Part shown: positions 14,113 through 21,861 of the stretch, one piece after another
Layout of the letters: each line of letters starts with the position of its first letter
How positions within the stretch are numbered: the first letter of the stretch is position 1
Assembly: GCA_947625255.1 (NCBI GenBank)
Contig: CANQNT010000033.1
Coordinates: 1-38,953, forward strand
Direction: 5' to 3'
Length of the DNA: 38,953 bases
Source of the DNA: an uncultured Acetatifactor sp.
Lineage (GTDB): Bacteria; Bacillota; Clostridia; Lachnospirales; Lachnospiraceae
Position numbers and translations under genes: made by a program
Notes under the pieces: model-generated
The model's database searches: none
What the model saw: only the letters and a program-made list of their open reading frames with translations
What the model was told of the DNA's origin: nothing

Positions 14113-16158
14113 TTAATAATTGGCTTGAATCTTCTGGAAACACCGGTACACTTCTCCCTGATTGTTCAGTTGTTTCACAAAATTTGTCCGTCGGCTGACG
14201 AAACCGTCCAGCTTCTGCATATATTCCTCGGAAGTAATGCTGCCGTCAGCCACCATGGTCAGTCCCTTTTCCCAGCTTGCCGTAAGCGCCGGATCCAATA
14301 GCTGCCTGATGGAGCTTCCCACCACATCATGAATCAGCTCTCCCATCAGGGTTGGTGTCAGCACCTGGGTCTTCTGGTTCAGGGCCAGATATTCGATGTT
14401 CACCAGCTTCTTCAAAATCTCCGCACGCGTGGCGCTGGTTCCGATGCCGCTGCCTTTGATCTGGGCGCGCAGCTCTTCGTCCTCAATGAATTGTCCCGCG
14501 TTCTCCATGGTCAGAATGATGCTGCCGGAAGTATACCGTTTGGGCGGGGAAGTCTCTCCCTCCTTGATCTCATAGGATGACACTTGAAGCGCTGTCCCCT
14601 TTCGCAAGCCTTTGAGCAGTGCAAGAAGCTCAGGGTCACAGCGAACCGCCTCCTCTTCCCGATCATTTCCCGAGGCCTTAAGGGCATCCGCTTCCTGCGC
14701 CATCCGCTTCAGCCCCTCTTGCTTTTTAGCGGACGCCGCAAAGGAATACTCCGTGACGGGCAAATAGCCCTCTTCCAGCAACACCCTGAAACTGGCAAAA
14801 AAGCACTCCGTCTTGACCCTGATGCACAAACCGATCTTCTGGTATACCGCGGGAGGGTAAAAGATGCTCAAGAATCTGCGGACGATCACTTCATATACCT
14901 TTTTGCTGATCTCCGGCAGATTAGCCAGGTTGTTCAGCCCTTGTCCCGTGGGAATGATGGCATAATGATCCGTAATCTGCTTGTCGTTCACATATCTGGT
15001 CCTGGCAAGATTCCGATAGCTGCCCTGCTCCAGAATCCGGGCGGCATACTGGCCCGCGACCGCGTAGGACCGCAAGCCCCCGATATTCTTATGGATTTCC
15101 TTTGCCACCGCGCTGGAAAGCACCCTGGCATCCGTCCTGGGGTAAGTGACCATCTTCTTCTCATAGAGTTCCTGGGTGATCCGAAGCGTTTCGTCCGGAC
15201 TGATCTTAAATAGTCTGGCACATATATTCTGCAGTTCCGCCAAATTAAATAAAAGCGGCGGATTCTTGTTTTCTTTTTTGCGCTCCACGCTTTCCACCAC
15301 TGGCGGAGCAGCAGGCGCTTCCAGTAAATAATCTATGAGCTTCTGCGCCGTTTCTTTCTTCAAAAAGCCATTTTCCTTGTACAAAAGCGGGGACTGGCAA
15401 TACCGGGATCCCTCCACGGCTTTCCATTCTCCGACAACAGGTCTGTCCCGCAAAAGAAAGCTGCCCAGCACACGATAGAAAGGTGTCTTTGTAAAGCTTC
15501 GAATCTCCCGCTCTCTGTTCACAATGATCCCCAGCACACAGGTCATGACGCGGCCCACGGAGATCACGGCCTTGTCCCTCTTTAAGTAATCCCGGACAGC
15601 CCTGCCATATTTCAAGGTCAGAGCCCTGGAAAAATTGATGCCCATAAGATAATCTTCCTTTGCCCGAAGATAGGCGGCATCGCTCAAATGATCATATTCC
15701 GACAAATCCCTGGCATCCCGGATGCCGCGCAGAATCTCCTCCTCCGTCTGGGAATCGATCCAGACCCGTTTCCGTGCCTTTCCACGCACCCCGGCCATCT
15801 GTTCCACAAGACGGTATATGTATTCTCCTTCCCGCCCCGAGTCCGTACAGACATATATGGTGGAAACGTCCGCCCGATTCAGCAAACCACTGACAATGTT
15901 AAACTGCTTCCGCACATTATCAATCACTTCATATTTAAATTCTTTCGGAATAAAAGGAATGGTATCAAAGCTCCATCTTCGATATTTTTCATCATAAACC
16001 TCGGGATAGCTCATCGTCACCAGGTGCCCTACACACCAGGTCACGATGGACTCCTCCGTCTCCAAATAACCATCCCGGGAATTGGTATTCAGTTTTAACG
16101 CCTTGGCAAACTCCCTTGCCACGCTGGGTTTTTCCGCGATATATAGATTTTTGCCCAC
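14113..16158 (-). CDS. topB: DNA topoisomerase III (type IA)
   Basis: A 681-residue type IA topoisomerase. The Toprim domain opens the protein (LYIAEKPSVAREFAKAL at residues 4-20; CTDSGREGEYIYRL near residue 105, with the metal-binding D-x-x-R-E-G-E). The catalytic Tyr339 lies in MVTYPRTDARVLS. GRVMTCVLGIIVNREREI is the domain IV strand-binding motif. The length matches topoisomerase III (TopB) rather than TopA, and no C-terminal zinc fingers are present. It relaxes or decatenates single-stranded regions of DNA. The start codon is GTG at 16158, behind GAGGGAG. The gap to asd upstream is 73 bases. The chromosomal setting among biosynthetic genes suggests a resident copy and not a conjugative-element topoisomerase. 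Confidence 0.92.
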   Translation of the reverse strand: MGKNLYIAEKPSVAREFAKALKLNTNSRDGYLETEESIVTWCVGHLVTMSYPEVYDEKYRRWSFDTIPFIPKEFKYEVIDNVRKQFNIVSGLLNRADVSTIYVCTDSGREGEYIYRLVEQMAGVRGKARKRVWIDSQTEEEILRGIRDARDLSEYDHLSDAAYLRAKEDYLMGINFSRALTLKYGRAVRDYLKRDKAVISVGRVMTCVLGIIVNREREIRSFTKTPFYRVLGSFLLRDRPVVGEWKAVEGSRYCQSPLLYKENGFLKKETAQKLIDYLLEAPAAPPVVESVERKKENKNPPLLFNLAELQNICARLFKISPDETLRITQELYEKKMVTYPRTDARVLSSAVAKEIHKNIGGLRSYAVAGQYAARILEQGSYRNLARTRYVNDKQITDHYAIIPTGQGLNNLANLPEISKKVYEVIVRRFLSIFYPPAVYQKIGLCIRVKTECFFASFRVLLEEGYLPVTEYSFAASAKKQEGLKRMAQEADALKASGNDREEEAVRCDPELLALLKGLRKGTALQVSSYEIKEGETSPPKRYTSGSIILTMENAGQFIEDEELRAQIKGSGIGTSATRAEILKKLVNIEYLALNQKTQVLTPTLMGELIHDVVGSSIRQLLDPALTASWEKGLTMVADGSITSEEYMQKLDGFVSRRTNFVKQLNNQGEVYRCFQKIQANY

Positions 16159-16231
16159 GCACTCCCTCGACTTCCCGATTTCAAAACACCATCCCGCCTG
16201 ACCCGCAAACAGGATGGTTGTCGTTGCTTCC

Positions 16232-17320
16232 TTACGCTTTCTTCGCGATATAGCCCTTGGCGGTCAGAAGCTCCGCGCAAAGCACGGCTCCCCCTGCGGC
16301 GCCGCGAATGGTATTATGGGACAAGCCGACAAACTTCCAATCGTAAATACTGTCCTCGCGCAATCTCCCTACGCTGATGCCCATGCCGTTCTCATAATCC
16401 ACATCCAGAGCCACCTGAGGTCTGTTGTCTTCCTCCAGATACTGAATAAACTGCTTCGGCGCGCTGGGCAGCTTTAACTCCTGAGGAAGTCCCCGGAATG
16501 CTTTCAGCTTTTCGATCAGTTGTTCCTTGGCAGCCTTCTTCGCGAAACGCACGAATACCGCGGCAGTGTGGCCGTTCAGCACCGGCACGCGGATGCACTG
16601 GCAGGTAATTCTGGGCAACTGCGCGGGTTCGATCTTGCCGTCCGCCACCTTGCCCCAGATCCGCAGCGGCTCTTTCTCGCTCTTCTCCTCTTCCCCGCCA
16701 ATATAGGGAATAATGTTTCCGATCATCTCCGGCCAGTCCTCAAAAGTCTTGCCCGCACCGGAAATTGCCTGATATGTGGTCGCCACCACCTCCACGGGTT
16801 CGAACTCCATCCAGGCGGTAAGCACGGGAGCATAGCTCTGGATCGAGCAATTGGGCTTGACCGCCACAAAGCCCCTTACGGTTCCCAAACGCTTTTTCTG
16901 GGCCTCGATGACCTCCATGTGCCCCGGATTGATCTCGGGCACCATCATGGGCACGTCCGGCGTCCATCTGTGGGCGCTGTTGTTGGATACCACGGGGGTC
17001 TCCGCCCTGGCATAATCTTCTTCTATTTTGGCAATCTCTTCCTTGCTCATGGACACCGCGCTGAACACGAAATCCACCTGGGAAGCCACTTTTTCCACCT
17101 CGTTTACGTTCATGACCACAAGCTTCCGGACAGCTTCCGGAATCGGCGTGGTCATCTTCCAGCGCCCTGCCACGGCTTCCTCATAGGTCTTGCCCGCGGA
17201 CTGTGGACCGGCGGCGACCGTTGTCACCTCATACCAGGGATGATTCTCCAAAAGCGCGATAAAACGCTGTCCCACCATTCCTGTCGCTCCCAAGATTCCT
17301 ACCTTCAATTTCTCGCTCAT
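16232..17320 (-). CDS. asd: aspartate-semialdehyde dehydrogenase
   Basis: This 362-residue enzyme reduces aspartyl phosphate to aspartate semialdehyde with NADPH, a step shared by lysine/diaminopimelate, threonine and methionine synthesis. The nucleotide-binding motif GILGATGMVGQRF is at residues 8-20. The catalytic Cys158 lies in KPNCSIQSY, and the substrate-binding region includes AISGAGKTFEDWP and NGHTAAVFVRF. The sequence is of the archaeal/fungal-type branch rather than the E. coli type. Its ATG overlaps the TGA of argH by four bases and is preceded by GAAGGAGAAG, so translation is coupled to argH. That pairing links arginine and aspartate-family synthesis in one transcript. Confidence 0.95.
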   Translation of the reverse strand: MSEKLKVGILGATGMVGQRFIALLENHPWYEVTTVAAGPQSAGKTYEEAVAGRWKMTTPIPEAVRKLVVMNVNEVEKVASQVDFVFSAVSMSKEEIAKIEEDYARAETPVVSNNSAHRWTPDVPMMVPEINPGHMEVIEAQKKRLGTVRGFVAVKPNCSIQSYAPVLTAWMEFEPVEVVATTYQAISGAGKTFEDWPEMIGNIIPYIGGEEEKSEKEPLRIWGKVADGKIEPAQLPRITCQCIRVPVLNGHTAAVFVRFAKKAAKEQLIEKLKAFRGLPQELKLPSAPKQFIQYLEEDNRPQVALDVDYENGMGISVGRLREDSIYDWKFVGLSHNTIRGAAGGAVLCAELLTAKGYIAKKA

Positions 17321-18771
17321 ATGCTTCTCCTTCTATCCTTTTTCCGATTTCCGTCTGTTATTTCCCGCATCGGCAAACGACGCCGGGTGTTATGATCTTC
17401 CGACAGATACGCCCTGTACTCCTCTATCACCTTACGCATAGCCTCTTTTCCGGGTCCGCCAAGCGTCAGACGCTTTTCCACGCAGGTTTTCAGGGAAATT
17501 GCCTCATAAAGATCCTCGTCAAACTTCGGACAGATACTCCGAAGCTCTTCCAGGGAAAGCTCGTCAATCGCCTTGTCCCTGTCAATACAATATAAGACCA
17601 GCCTGCCAATGATCCCATGGGCATCCCGGAAAGGCACGCCCTTATTCACCAGATAATCCGCCGCGTCCGTGGCATTGGTAAAACCGTTCATGGCGCTGCG
17701 CGCCATTCGCTCCTTATGAAACCGTATGGTCCGAAGCATTCCGGTAAACAAAGCGACGCAGTCCGTCACCGTATCCATGGCGTCAAAGGACAGCTCCTTG
17801 TCCTCCTGCATATCCTTGTTATAGGCCAGGGGAAGCCCTTTCATAGTGGTCAAAAGGGACAACAGCGCTCCATAAACGCGCCCTGTTTTGCCCCGCACCA
17901 GCTCCGCGATGTCAGGGTTCTTCTTTTGAGGCATAATGCTGCTTCCCGTGGAATAGGCATCATCCAATTCCACGAACTGATATTCATTGGAATTCCAGAG
18001 GATGATTTCCTCGCTGAAACGGCTCAGATGCATCATGATCGTAGACAGAGCGGCCAGAAACTCAATCAAGTAATCTCTGTCCGCCACGGAATCCAGGCTG
18101 TTTCTGGTTGCTCCGTCAAAGCCCAAAAGCTTTGCCGTATATTCCCGATCCAGCGGATAAGTGGTGCCTGCCAACGCTCCCGCGCCCAAGGGACAATAAT
18201 TCATCCGATGATAAATGTCCGAAAGCCGCCCCCGGTCTCTTCGGAACATCTCAAAATACGCGCCGTAATGATGGGCCAGGGTAATGGGCTGGGCCTTTTG
18301 CAGATGAGTGAACCCCGGCATATATGTATCCAGATTCTCTTCCATGGTATGTAACAGCACTTCCAGAAGCCCCTTTAACAGGCGATCCGTTTCCAGAAGC
18401 CGCTCCCTGGTATAAAGACGCATATCCAACGCTACCTGGTCATTACGGCTGCGCCCGGTGTGAAGCCGCTTCCCTGCGTCTCCGATCCGTTCGATCAGTT
18501 TCGCCTCCACGAAGCTGTGTACATCCTCCTGGGTCATGTCGATGGGAAGTCTGTCGCTTTCCACGTCTTTTAAAATTCCCTGCAGGCCGTTTATAATCGC
18601 GTCCTTGTCCTCTTTGCTCAGAATCCCCTGCCTGGCCAACATGGCGGCATGGGCAATACTGCCCTCCACGTCCTGACGAAACAGGCGACTGTCAAACCTG
18701 ATGGACGCGTTAAAATCAAAAACCATTTGATCGGTGGCCTTGGTAAAGCGGCCGCCCCATAACTGTGCCAT
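17317..18771 (-). CDS. argH: argininosuccinate lyase
   Basis: This enzyme cleaves argininosuccinate to arginine and fumarate. It has 484 residues, about 25 more than usual because of a basic C-terminal tail (EDHNTRRRLPMREITDGNRKKDRRRSI). The family signature GSSIMPQKKNPD is intact, as are HTGRSRNDQVALD and MPGFTHLQKAQPITLAHH. The start at 18771 has AAAGGA six bases upstream. A promoter lies at 18853-18881. argG is absent from the window. The stop overlaps the asd start by four bases. No T-box or clear ARG box was found in the roughly 80-base leader. Confidence 0.96.
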   Translation of the reverse strand: MAQLWGGRFTKATDQMVFDFNASIRFDSRLFRQDVEGSIAHAAMLARQGILSKEDKDAIINGLQGILKDVESDRLPIDMTQEDVHSFVEAKLIERIGDAGKRLHTGRSRNDQVALDMRLYTRERLLETDRLLKGLLEVLLHTMEENLDTYMPGFTHLQKAQPITLAHHYGAYFEMFRRDRGRLSDIYHRMNYCPLGAGALAGTTYPLDREYTAKLLGFDGATRNSLDSVADRDYLIEFLAALSTIMMHLSRFSEEIILWNSNEYQFVELDDAYSTGSSIMPQKKNPDIAELVRGKTGRVYGALLSLLTTMKGLPLAYNKDMQEDKELSFDAMDTVTDCVALFTGMLRTIRFHKERMARSAMNGFTNATDAADYLVNKGVPFRDAHGIIGRLVLYCIDRDKAIDELSLEELRSICPKFDEDLYEAISLKTCVEKRLTLGGPGKEAMRKVIEEYRAYLSEDHNTRRRLPMREITDGNRKKDRRRSI

Positions 18772-18852
18772 ACGTTATCCTTTCTTTTGGAACAGGAAAC
18801 CTTGTCAGATTTCCCCTATCCATAGTATGCTTCTTAATCAAAGCTGAAATAG

Positions 18853-18881
18853 ATAATATCACACTTCCCCCATGATTGCAA
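18853..18881 (-). promoter_or_regulatory. promoter of argH-asd
   Basis: On the minus strand TTGCAA (18876-18881) and TATTAT (complement of 18853-18858) have 17-base spacing, with TGA directly before the -10 box (extended -10). It is divergent from the ABC-transporter promoter about 90 bases away. Confidence 0.6.
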
Positions 18882-18969
18882 GATAGCTGTTTCGCGAAAG
18901 GACTAGGCAATGGCGAAAGGAGGGGAAAAAAGAGGAATTTTCGCAAAAAAATATTTTTATACCGCACTG

Positions 18970-18998
18970 TTGCCCCACACCGGCATATGATATTATAT
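18970..18998 (+). promoter_or_regulatory. candidate promoter of the ABC transporter pair
   Basis: TTGCCC (18970-18975) is followed after 17 bases by TTATAT (18993-18998), in a run TATTATATAA; TATTAT at 18991 gives 15-base spacing instead. The start codon lies about 30 bases downstream, so the leader is very short. Confidence 0.4.
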
Positions 18999-19025
18999 AA
19001 CTTTTTATGGAAAGGAATGGTTCTC

Positions 19026-19802
19026 TTGCCTCAATATTTATTGGAGCTAAAAAAAATCGGCTATTCCTATCACAGCCTGCAAGGCGAAACCGTTGCCCTG
19101 CAGGACGTTTCCTTCGGAGTGGAAAACGGTGAATTCGTTGCCATCGTGGGCCCCAGCGGCTGCGGAAAATCCACGCTGCTGTCCATCATCGCCGGTCTGC
19201 TTTCTCCGGAAAAAGGTACCATCGTGGTCAACAATCCGGACGGCACCCTCCACTACCCCAAGGTCGGTTATATGCTGCAGCGCGATCATCTCTTCGAATG
19301 GCGCACTGTTTATCAAAATGTCATTCTGGGCCTGGAAATCAATCACCAGATGACCAAGGAGCGGCTGGACTATGTAAATCAGCTCCTAAAGGATTATGAT
19401 CTGGAAACTTTCCGGGACAAACGCCCCAGCGAACTCTCCGGCGGCATGAAGCAGCGCGCGGCCCTGATCAGGACCCTGGCCCTGGGACCCCAATTGCTGC
19501 TTCTGGATGAGCCGTTCAGCGCTCTGGACTACCAGACCAGGCTCATGGTGTCCGCTGACATTTGCCATCTGATCCGCCAGACCGGGAAAACCATGATGAT
19601 CATCACCCATGATCTGTCCGAAGCCATCAGCCTGGCAGACCGCGTGGTCATTTTATCCAGCAGACCGGCCACCGTGAAAAAGGAACTTCCGATTCACCTG
19701 ACCCTGCAGGACGATTCCCCCCTGGCCGCCAGATACGCGCCGGAGTTTCAAGATTATTTCAGTCAGTTATGGGAGGTGTTGACCGATGAAAACAGAGATT
19801 AA
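19026..19802 (+). CDS. ABC transporter ATP-binding protein, nitrate/sulfonate/taurine (SsuB/TauB/NrtD) type
   Basis: This 258-residue ATPase energises the permease encoded next. Walker A GPSGCGKST is at residues 42-50, the signature LSGGMKQR starts at residue 137, and Walker B LLLLDEPFSALD follows at about 158. The Q-loop lies in YMLQRDHLFEW. The start is odd: ATG at 19017 has AAAGGA touching it with no spacer, while TTG at 19026 stands nine bases from AAGGA, so a TTG start is preferred. The two choices differ by three residues. The upstream in-frame extension from 18876 runs through the promoter and is rejected. It overlaps the permease gene by 17 bases. The imported substrate is unknown; sulfonates, nitrate, or pyrimidine precursors of thiamine are all served by this subfamily. 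Confidence 0.88.
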   Translation: MPQYLLELKKIGYSYHSLQGETVALQDVSFGVENGEFVAIVGPSGCGKSTLLSIIAGLLSPEKGTIVVNNPDGTLHYPKVGYMLQRDHLFEWRTVYQNVILGLEINHQMTKERLDYVNQLLKDYDLETFRDKRPSELSGGMKQRAALIRTLALGPQLLLLDEPFSALDYQTRLMVSADICHLIRQTGKTMMIITHDLSEAISLADRVVILSSRPATVKKELPIHLTLQDDSPLAARYAPEFQDYFSQLWEVLTDENRD

Positions 19803-20628
19803 ACAAACGTCCGCCGATCTTGCGAATGATCAGGCACTTTCCTGTCAGGAAGAATTTCTGCAGGACTATCAAAGGCACCGCCGCCAAGTAACCGTCTTTC
19901 GCTTCCTGCTGTTCGCGGCATTTCTGGCCTTATGGGAAATCAGCGCGGATGCCGGCTGGATCGACAGCTTCTTTTTCGCCAGCCCCAGCCGGGTACTGAA
20001 ATGTCTGGCGGCCCTTTGGGCGGACCGCTCCCTCTTTTTCCACGTGGGCATTACGCTCCTGGAAACGGTGGTCAGCTTCCTCCTGGTTTTCCTGATCAGC
20101 ATTGCCGTCAGCACCTTATTATGGTATTCCGCCAGACTTTCGGAGATTCTGGAGCCCTACATGGTCATCCTCAACAGTCTGCCCAAGTCCGCCCTGGCCC
20201 CCTTGTTTATCGTCTGGCTGGGCACCGGAACCCCCACCATCATCGTGGCGGGAATCTCCGTGGCACTGTTCGGTTCCATTATCAGCTTTTACACGGGCTT
20301 TCAGCAGGTGGATCCCGAAAAAATCACTCTGATCTATACCCTGGGCGGCAATAAAAAGGACGCTTTTGCCAAGGTCGTCCTCCCCGGCTCCGTCCCCATC
20401 ATGCTCAGCACCATGAAAGTGAACATCGGCCTGGCGCTGGTCGGCGTGATCATCGGAGAATTTCTGGCAGCCAGACGGGGCCTTGGATACCTCATTATTT
20501 ACGGCAGCCAGGTTTTCCAACTGGATAAAGTGATCACCAGCGTCATCCTCTTGTGCATCATTGCCTTTGCCTTCTACCAGGCTCTCCAGGGCGCCGAACG
20601 CTGGATCCGGCGGAAACGCGCCTTATAG
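19786..20628 (+). CDS. ABC transporter permease, SsuC/TauC/NrtB type
   Basis: This is a 280-residue inner-membrane subunit. A 35-residue cytoplasmic N-terminus precedes about six membrane segments (FRFLLFAAFLALWEI; LLETVVSFLLVFLISIAVSTLLW; LAPLFIVWLG; IIVAGISVALFGSIISFY; LALVGVIIGEFLAA; VITSVILLCIIAFAFYQAL). The ATPase-contacting EAA-like loop is LGGNKKDAFAKVVLPGSVPIM. It is translationally coupled to the ATPase by a 17-base overlap. The periplasmic-type binding protein that this family needs is not in the window, and the operon ends immediately at a terminator. The binding protein must be encoded elsewhere, or the transporter shares one. Confidence 0.88.
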   Translation: MKTEIKQTSADLANDQALSCQEEFLQDYQRHRRQVTVFRFLLFAAFLALWEISADAGWIDSFFFASPSRVLKCLAALWADRSLFFHVGITLLETVVSFLLVFLISIAVSTLLWYSARLSEILEPYMVILNSLPKSALAPLFIVWLGTGTPTIIVAGISVALFGSIISFYTGFQQVDPEKITLIYTLGGNKKDAFAKVVLPGSVPIMLSTMKVNIGLALVGVIIGEFLAARRGLGYLIIYGSQVFQLDKVITSVILLCIIAFAFYQALQGAERWIRRKRAL

Positions 20629-20636
20629 AGGCAAAG

Positions 20637-20682
20637 AAAAAGCCGTTCACCTCGCATATCAGCCAGGCCTGAACGGCTTTTC
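20637..20682 (+). terminator. bidirectional terminator shared by the ABC operon and tRNA-Thr
   Basis: AAAAGCCGTTCA (about 20638-20649) pairs with TGAACGGCTTTT (20670-20681), a 12-bp perfect stem with a 20-base loop. T runs leave the stem in both directions. It lies nine bases after the permease stop and a few bases past the 3' end of the oppositely oriented tRNA, so it serves both transcripts. Confidence 0.9.
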
Positions 20683-20686
20683 CATA

Positions 20687-20759
20687 AGCTGAAGATGGGA
20701 CTCGAACCCATGACCCCTTCATTACGAGTGAAGTGCTCTACCTGCTGAGCTACTCCAGC
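20687..20759 (-). tRNA. tRNA-Thr, anticodon CGT
   Basis: On the minus strand the cloverleaf is complete. The 7-bp acceptor stem GCTGGAG/CTTCAGC contains one G-U. The D arm is GCTC/GAGC. The anticodon stem CTTCA/TGAAG encloses the loop CTCGTAA, and the T arm ATGGG/CCCAT encloses TTCGAGT. The anticodon CGT reads ACG (threonine). CCA is not encoded. It has its own promoter (20805-20833) and ends at the shared terminator. Confidence 0.95.
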
Positions 20760-20804
20760 ATCTGCCCCGCGTCCCACGCATCCGTGATTCACACGACAAA
20801 ACAT

Positions 20805-20833
20805 ATTATATATTCTTTTCCCTGTTTTTGCAA
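20805..20833 (-). promoter_or_regulatory. promoter of tRNA-Thr
   Basis: On the minus strand TTGCAA (20828-20833) and a perfect TATAAT (complement of 20805-20810) are exactly 17 bases apart. The tRNA 5' end is 45 bases downstream. Confidence 0.75.
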
Positions 20834-20871
20834 GCCCTATTTTTACTTTTTTCAAAACTTCCCGACTTAGT

Positions 20872-20905
20872 ACTTCGCGACTTCGCGGCTAAACTTCGCG
20901 GCTAA
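20872..20905 (+). repeat. 13-bp tandem repeat
   Basis: ACTTCGCGGCTAA occurs twice in tandem (20880-20892 and 20893-20905), preceded by the partial unit ACTTCGCG (20872-20879) and followed by a degenerate CTCGCAACTACTCGCAGCTTC. It lies in the gene-free gap between the tRNA and the MscS gene. No function is evident. Confidence 0.8.
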
Positions 20906-21030
20906 CTCGCAACTACTCGCAGCTTCAAGTTACAGCTCACTGGTCCGCCGGTAAACAGTCAAAAGACGGCTGGGGTTCCCATAAGAGCCGCTGAAAAACG
21001 CAGCAGAACCCGGCGTCCAATCACGGCCCC

Positions 21031-21861
21031 TTACCGCATATGTACATCCACCTGCGGAAAAGGAATCTCAATTCCATTCTCATCCAGTACCAGCTTGCAG
21101 CGCTCCGTGATCCTCCATTTCCCAGGCCAATAATCCTCCGTCAAAAACCAGCATCTGACAATGAGCTTCACACCGCTGTCCGCCAGCTCGTCCACTACCA
21201 CCATGCGGTCTTTGTCCTTCATGACCTTTTCATCCGTATCCAGGATCTCCAGCAGCACCTCTTTGGCTTTCTTCAAATCCGCGCCATAAGCGATCATCAC
21301 GGGAACGTCCAGTCTCCTGCTCTGGGAGGATGTGACGTTTACCAGGCAATTGTTCGATAAGTGTCCATTGGGAAGCATGACCGTCTTATTATCGGGGGTC
21401 ACCAGCGTGGTATAAAAAATCTGAATCTTATCCACCGTTCCTTCGTGACCATCCGAATCAACCACATAATCTCCCACCTGAAAGGGCTTCAAAGCCAAAA
21501 GCAGCACGCCGCCCACAAGGTTGGACAAGCCTCCCTGCACGGCCAGGCCGATGGCAACGCCGGCAGAACCCACCAATGCCACGATGCTGGCGGCATCCAC
21601 GCCAAAGGATTCCGCGATCAAAAACACCAAAACCACGTGGAACGAGGCTTTGAGAAAGGAATCCACGAACTGAATCACGCCGGTATCGGCATGAGCGTGC
21701 TGCATGGACCGTTTCACAAACTTACGAAGCAGCTTGATGAGCTTACTTCCCACAAAGAAAAACAGTACGGCCATCAAGATGCGGATTCCCAACGACAGGA
21801 TACCTTCAGAGAGTCCCCCAAGGAACTCTCTGAACGTATCAGACGCAAAAAACTCGTTCAC
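21031..21861 (-). CDS. small-conductance mechanosensitive channel, MscS family
   Basis: This 276-residue channel opens under membrane tension to release solutes after osmotic downshock. There are three membrane segments: residues 22-45, 70-90 and the pore-lining TM3, GSAGVAIGLAVQGGLSNLVGGVLLLAL, with its Gly/Ala packing motif. The beta domain follows (PFQVGDYVVDSDGHEGTVDKIQIFYTTLVTPDNKTVMLPNG), then an alpha/beta C-terminal domain ending PQVDVHMR. The start codon is GTG at 21861, overlapping the glgB stop (GTGA), with AAGGA six bases upstream inside the glgB tail. Length and layout match E. coli MscS. Coupling to glgB is unusual and may tie osmotic relief to glycogen storage, which is inference. 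Confidence 0.93.
   Translation of the reverse strand: MNEFFASDTFREFLGGLSEGILSLGIRILMAVLFFFVGSKLIKLLRKFVKRSMQHAHADTGVIQFVDSFLKASFHVVLVFLIAESFGVDAASIVALVGSAGVAIGLAVQGGLSNLVGGVLLLALKPFQVGDYVVDSDGHEGTVDKIQIFYTTLVTPDNKTVMLPNGHLSNNCLVNVTSSQSRRLDVPVMIAYGADLKKAKEVLLEILDTDEKVMKDKDRMVVVDELADSGVKLIVRCWFLTEDYWPGKWRITERCKLVLDENGIEIPFPQVDVHMR

Noticed and set aside
14113..16158. Topoisomerase III as a marker of a conjugative element
   Set aside because: No relaxase, type IV secretion, integrase or attachment site is nearby and the flanks are housekeeping genes.
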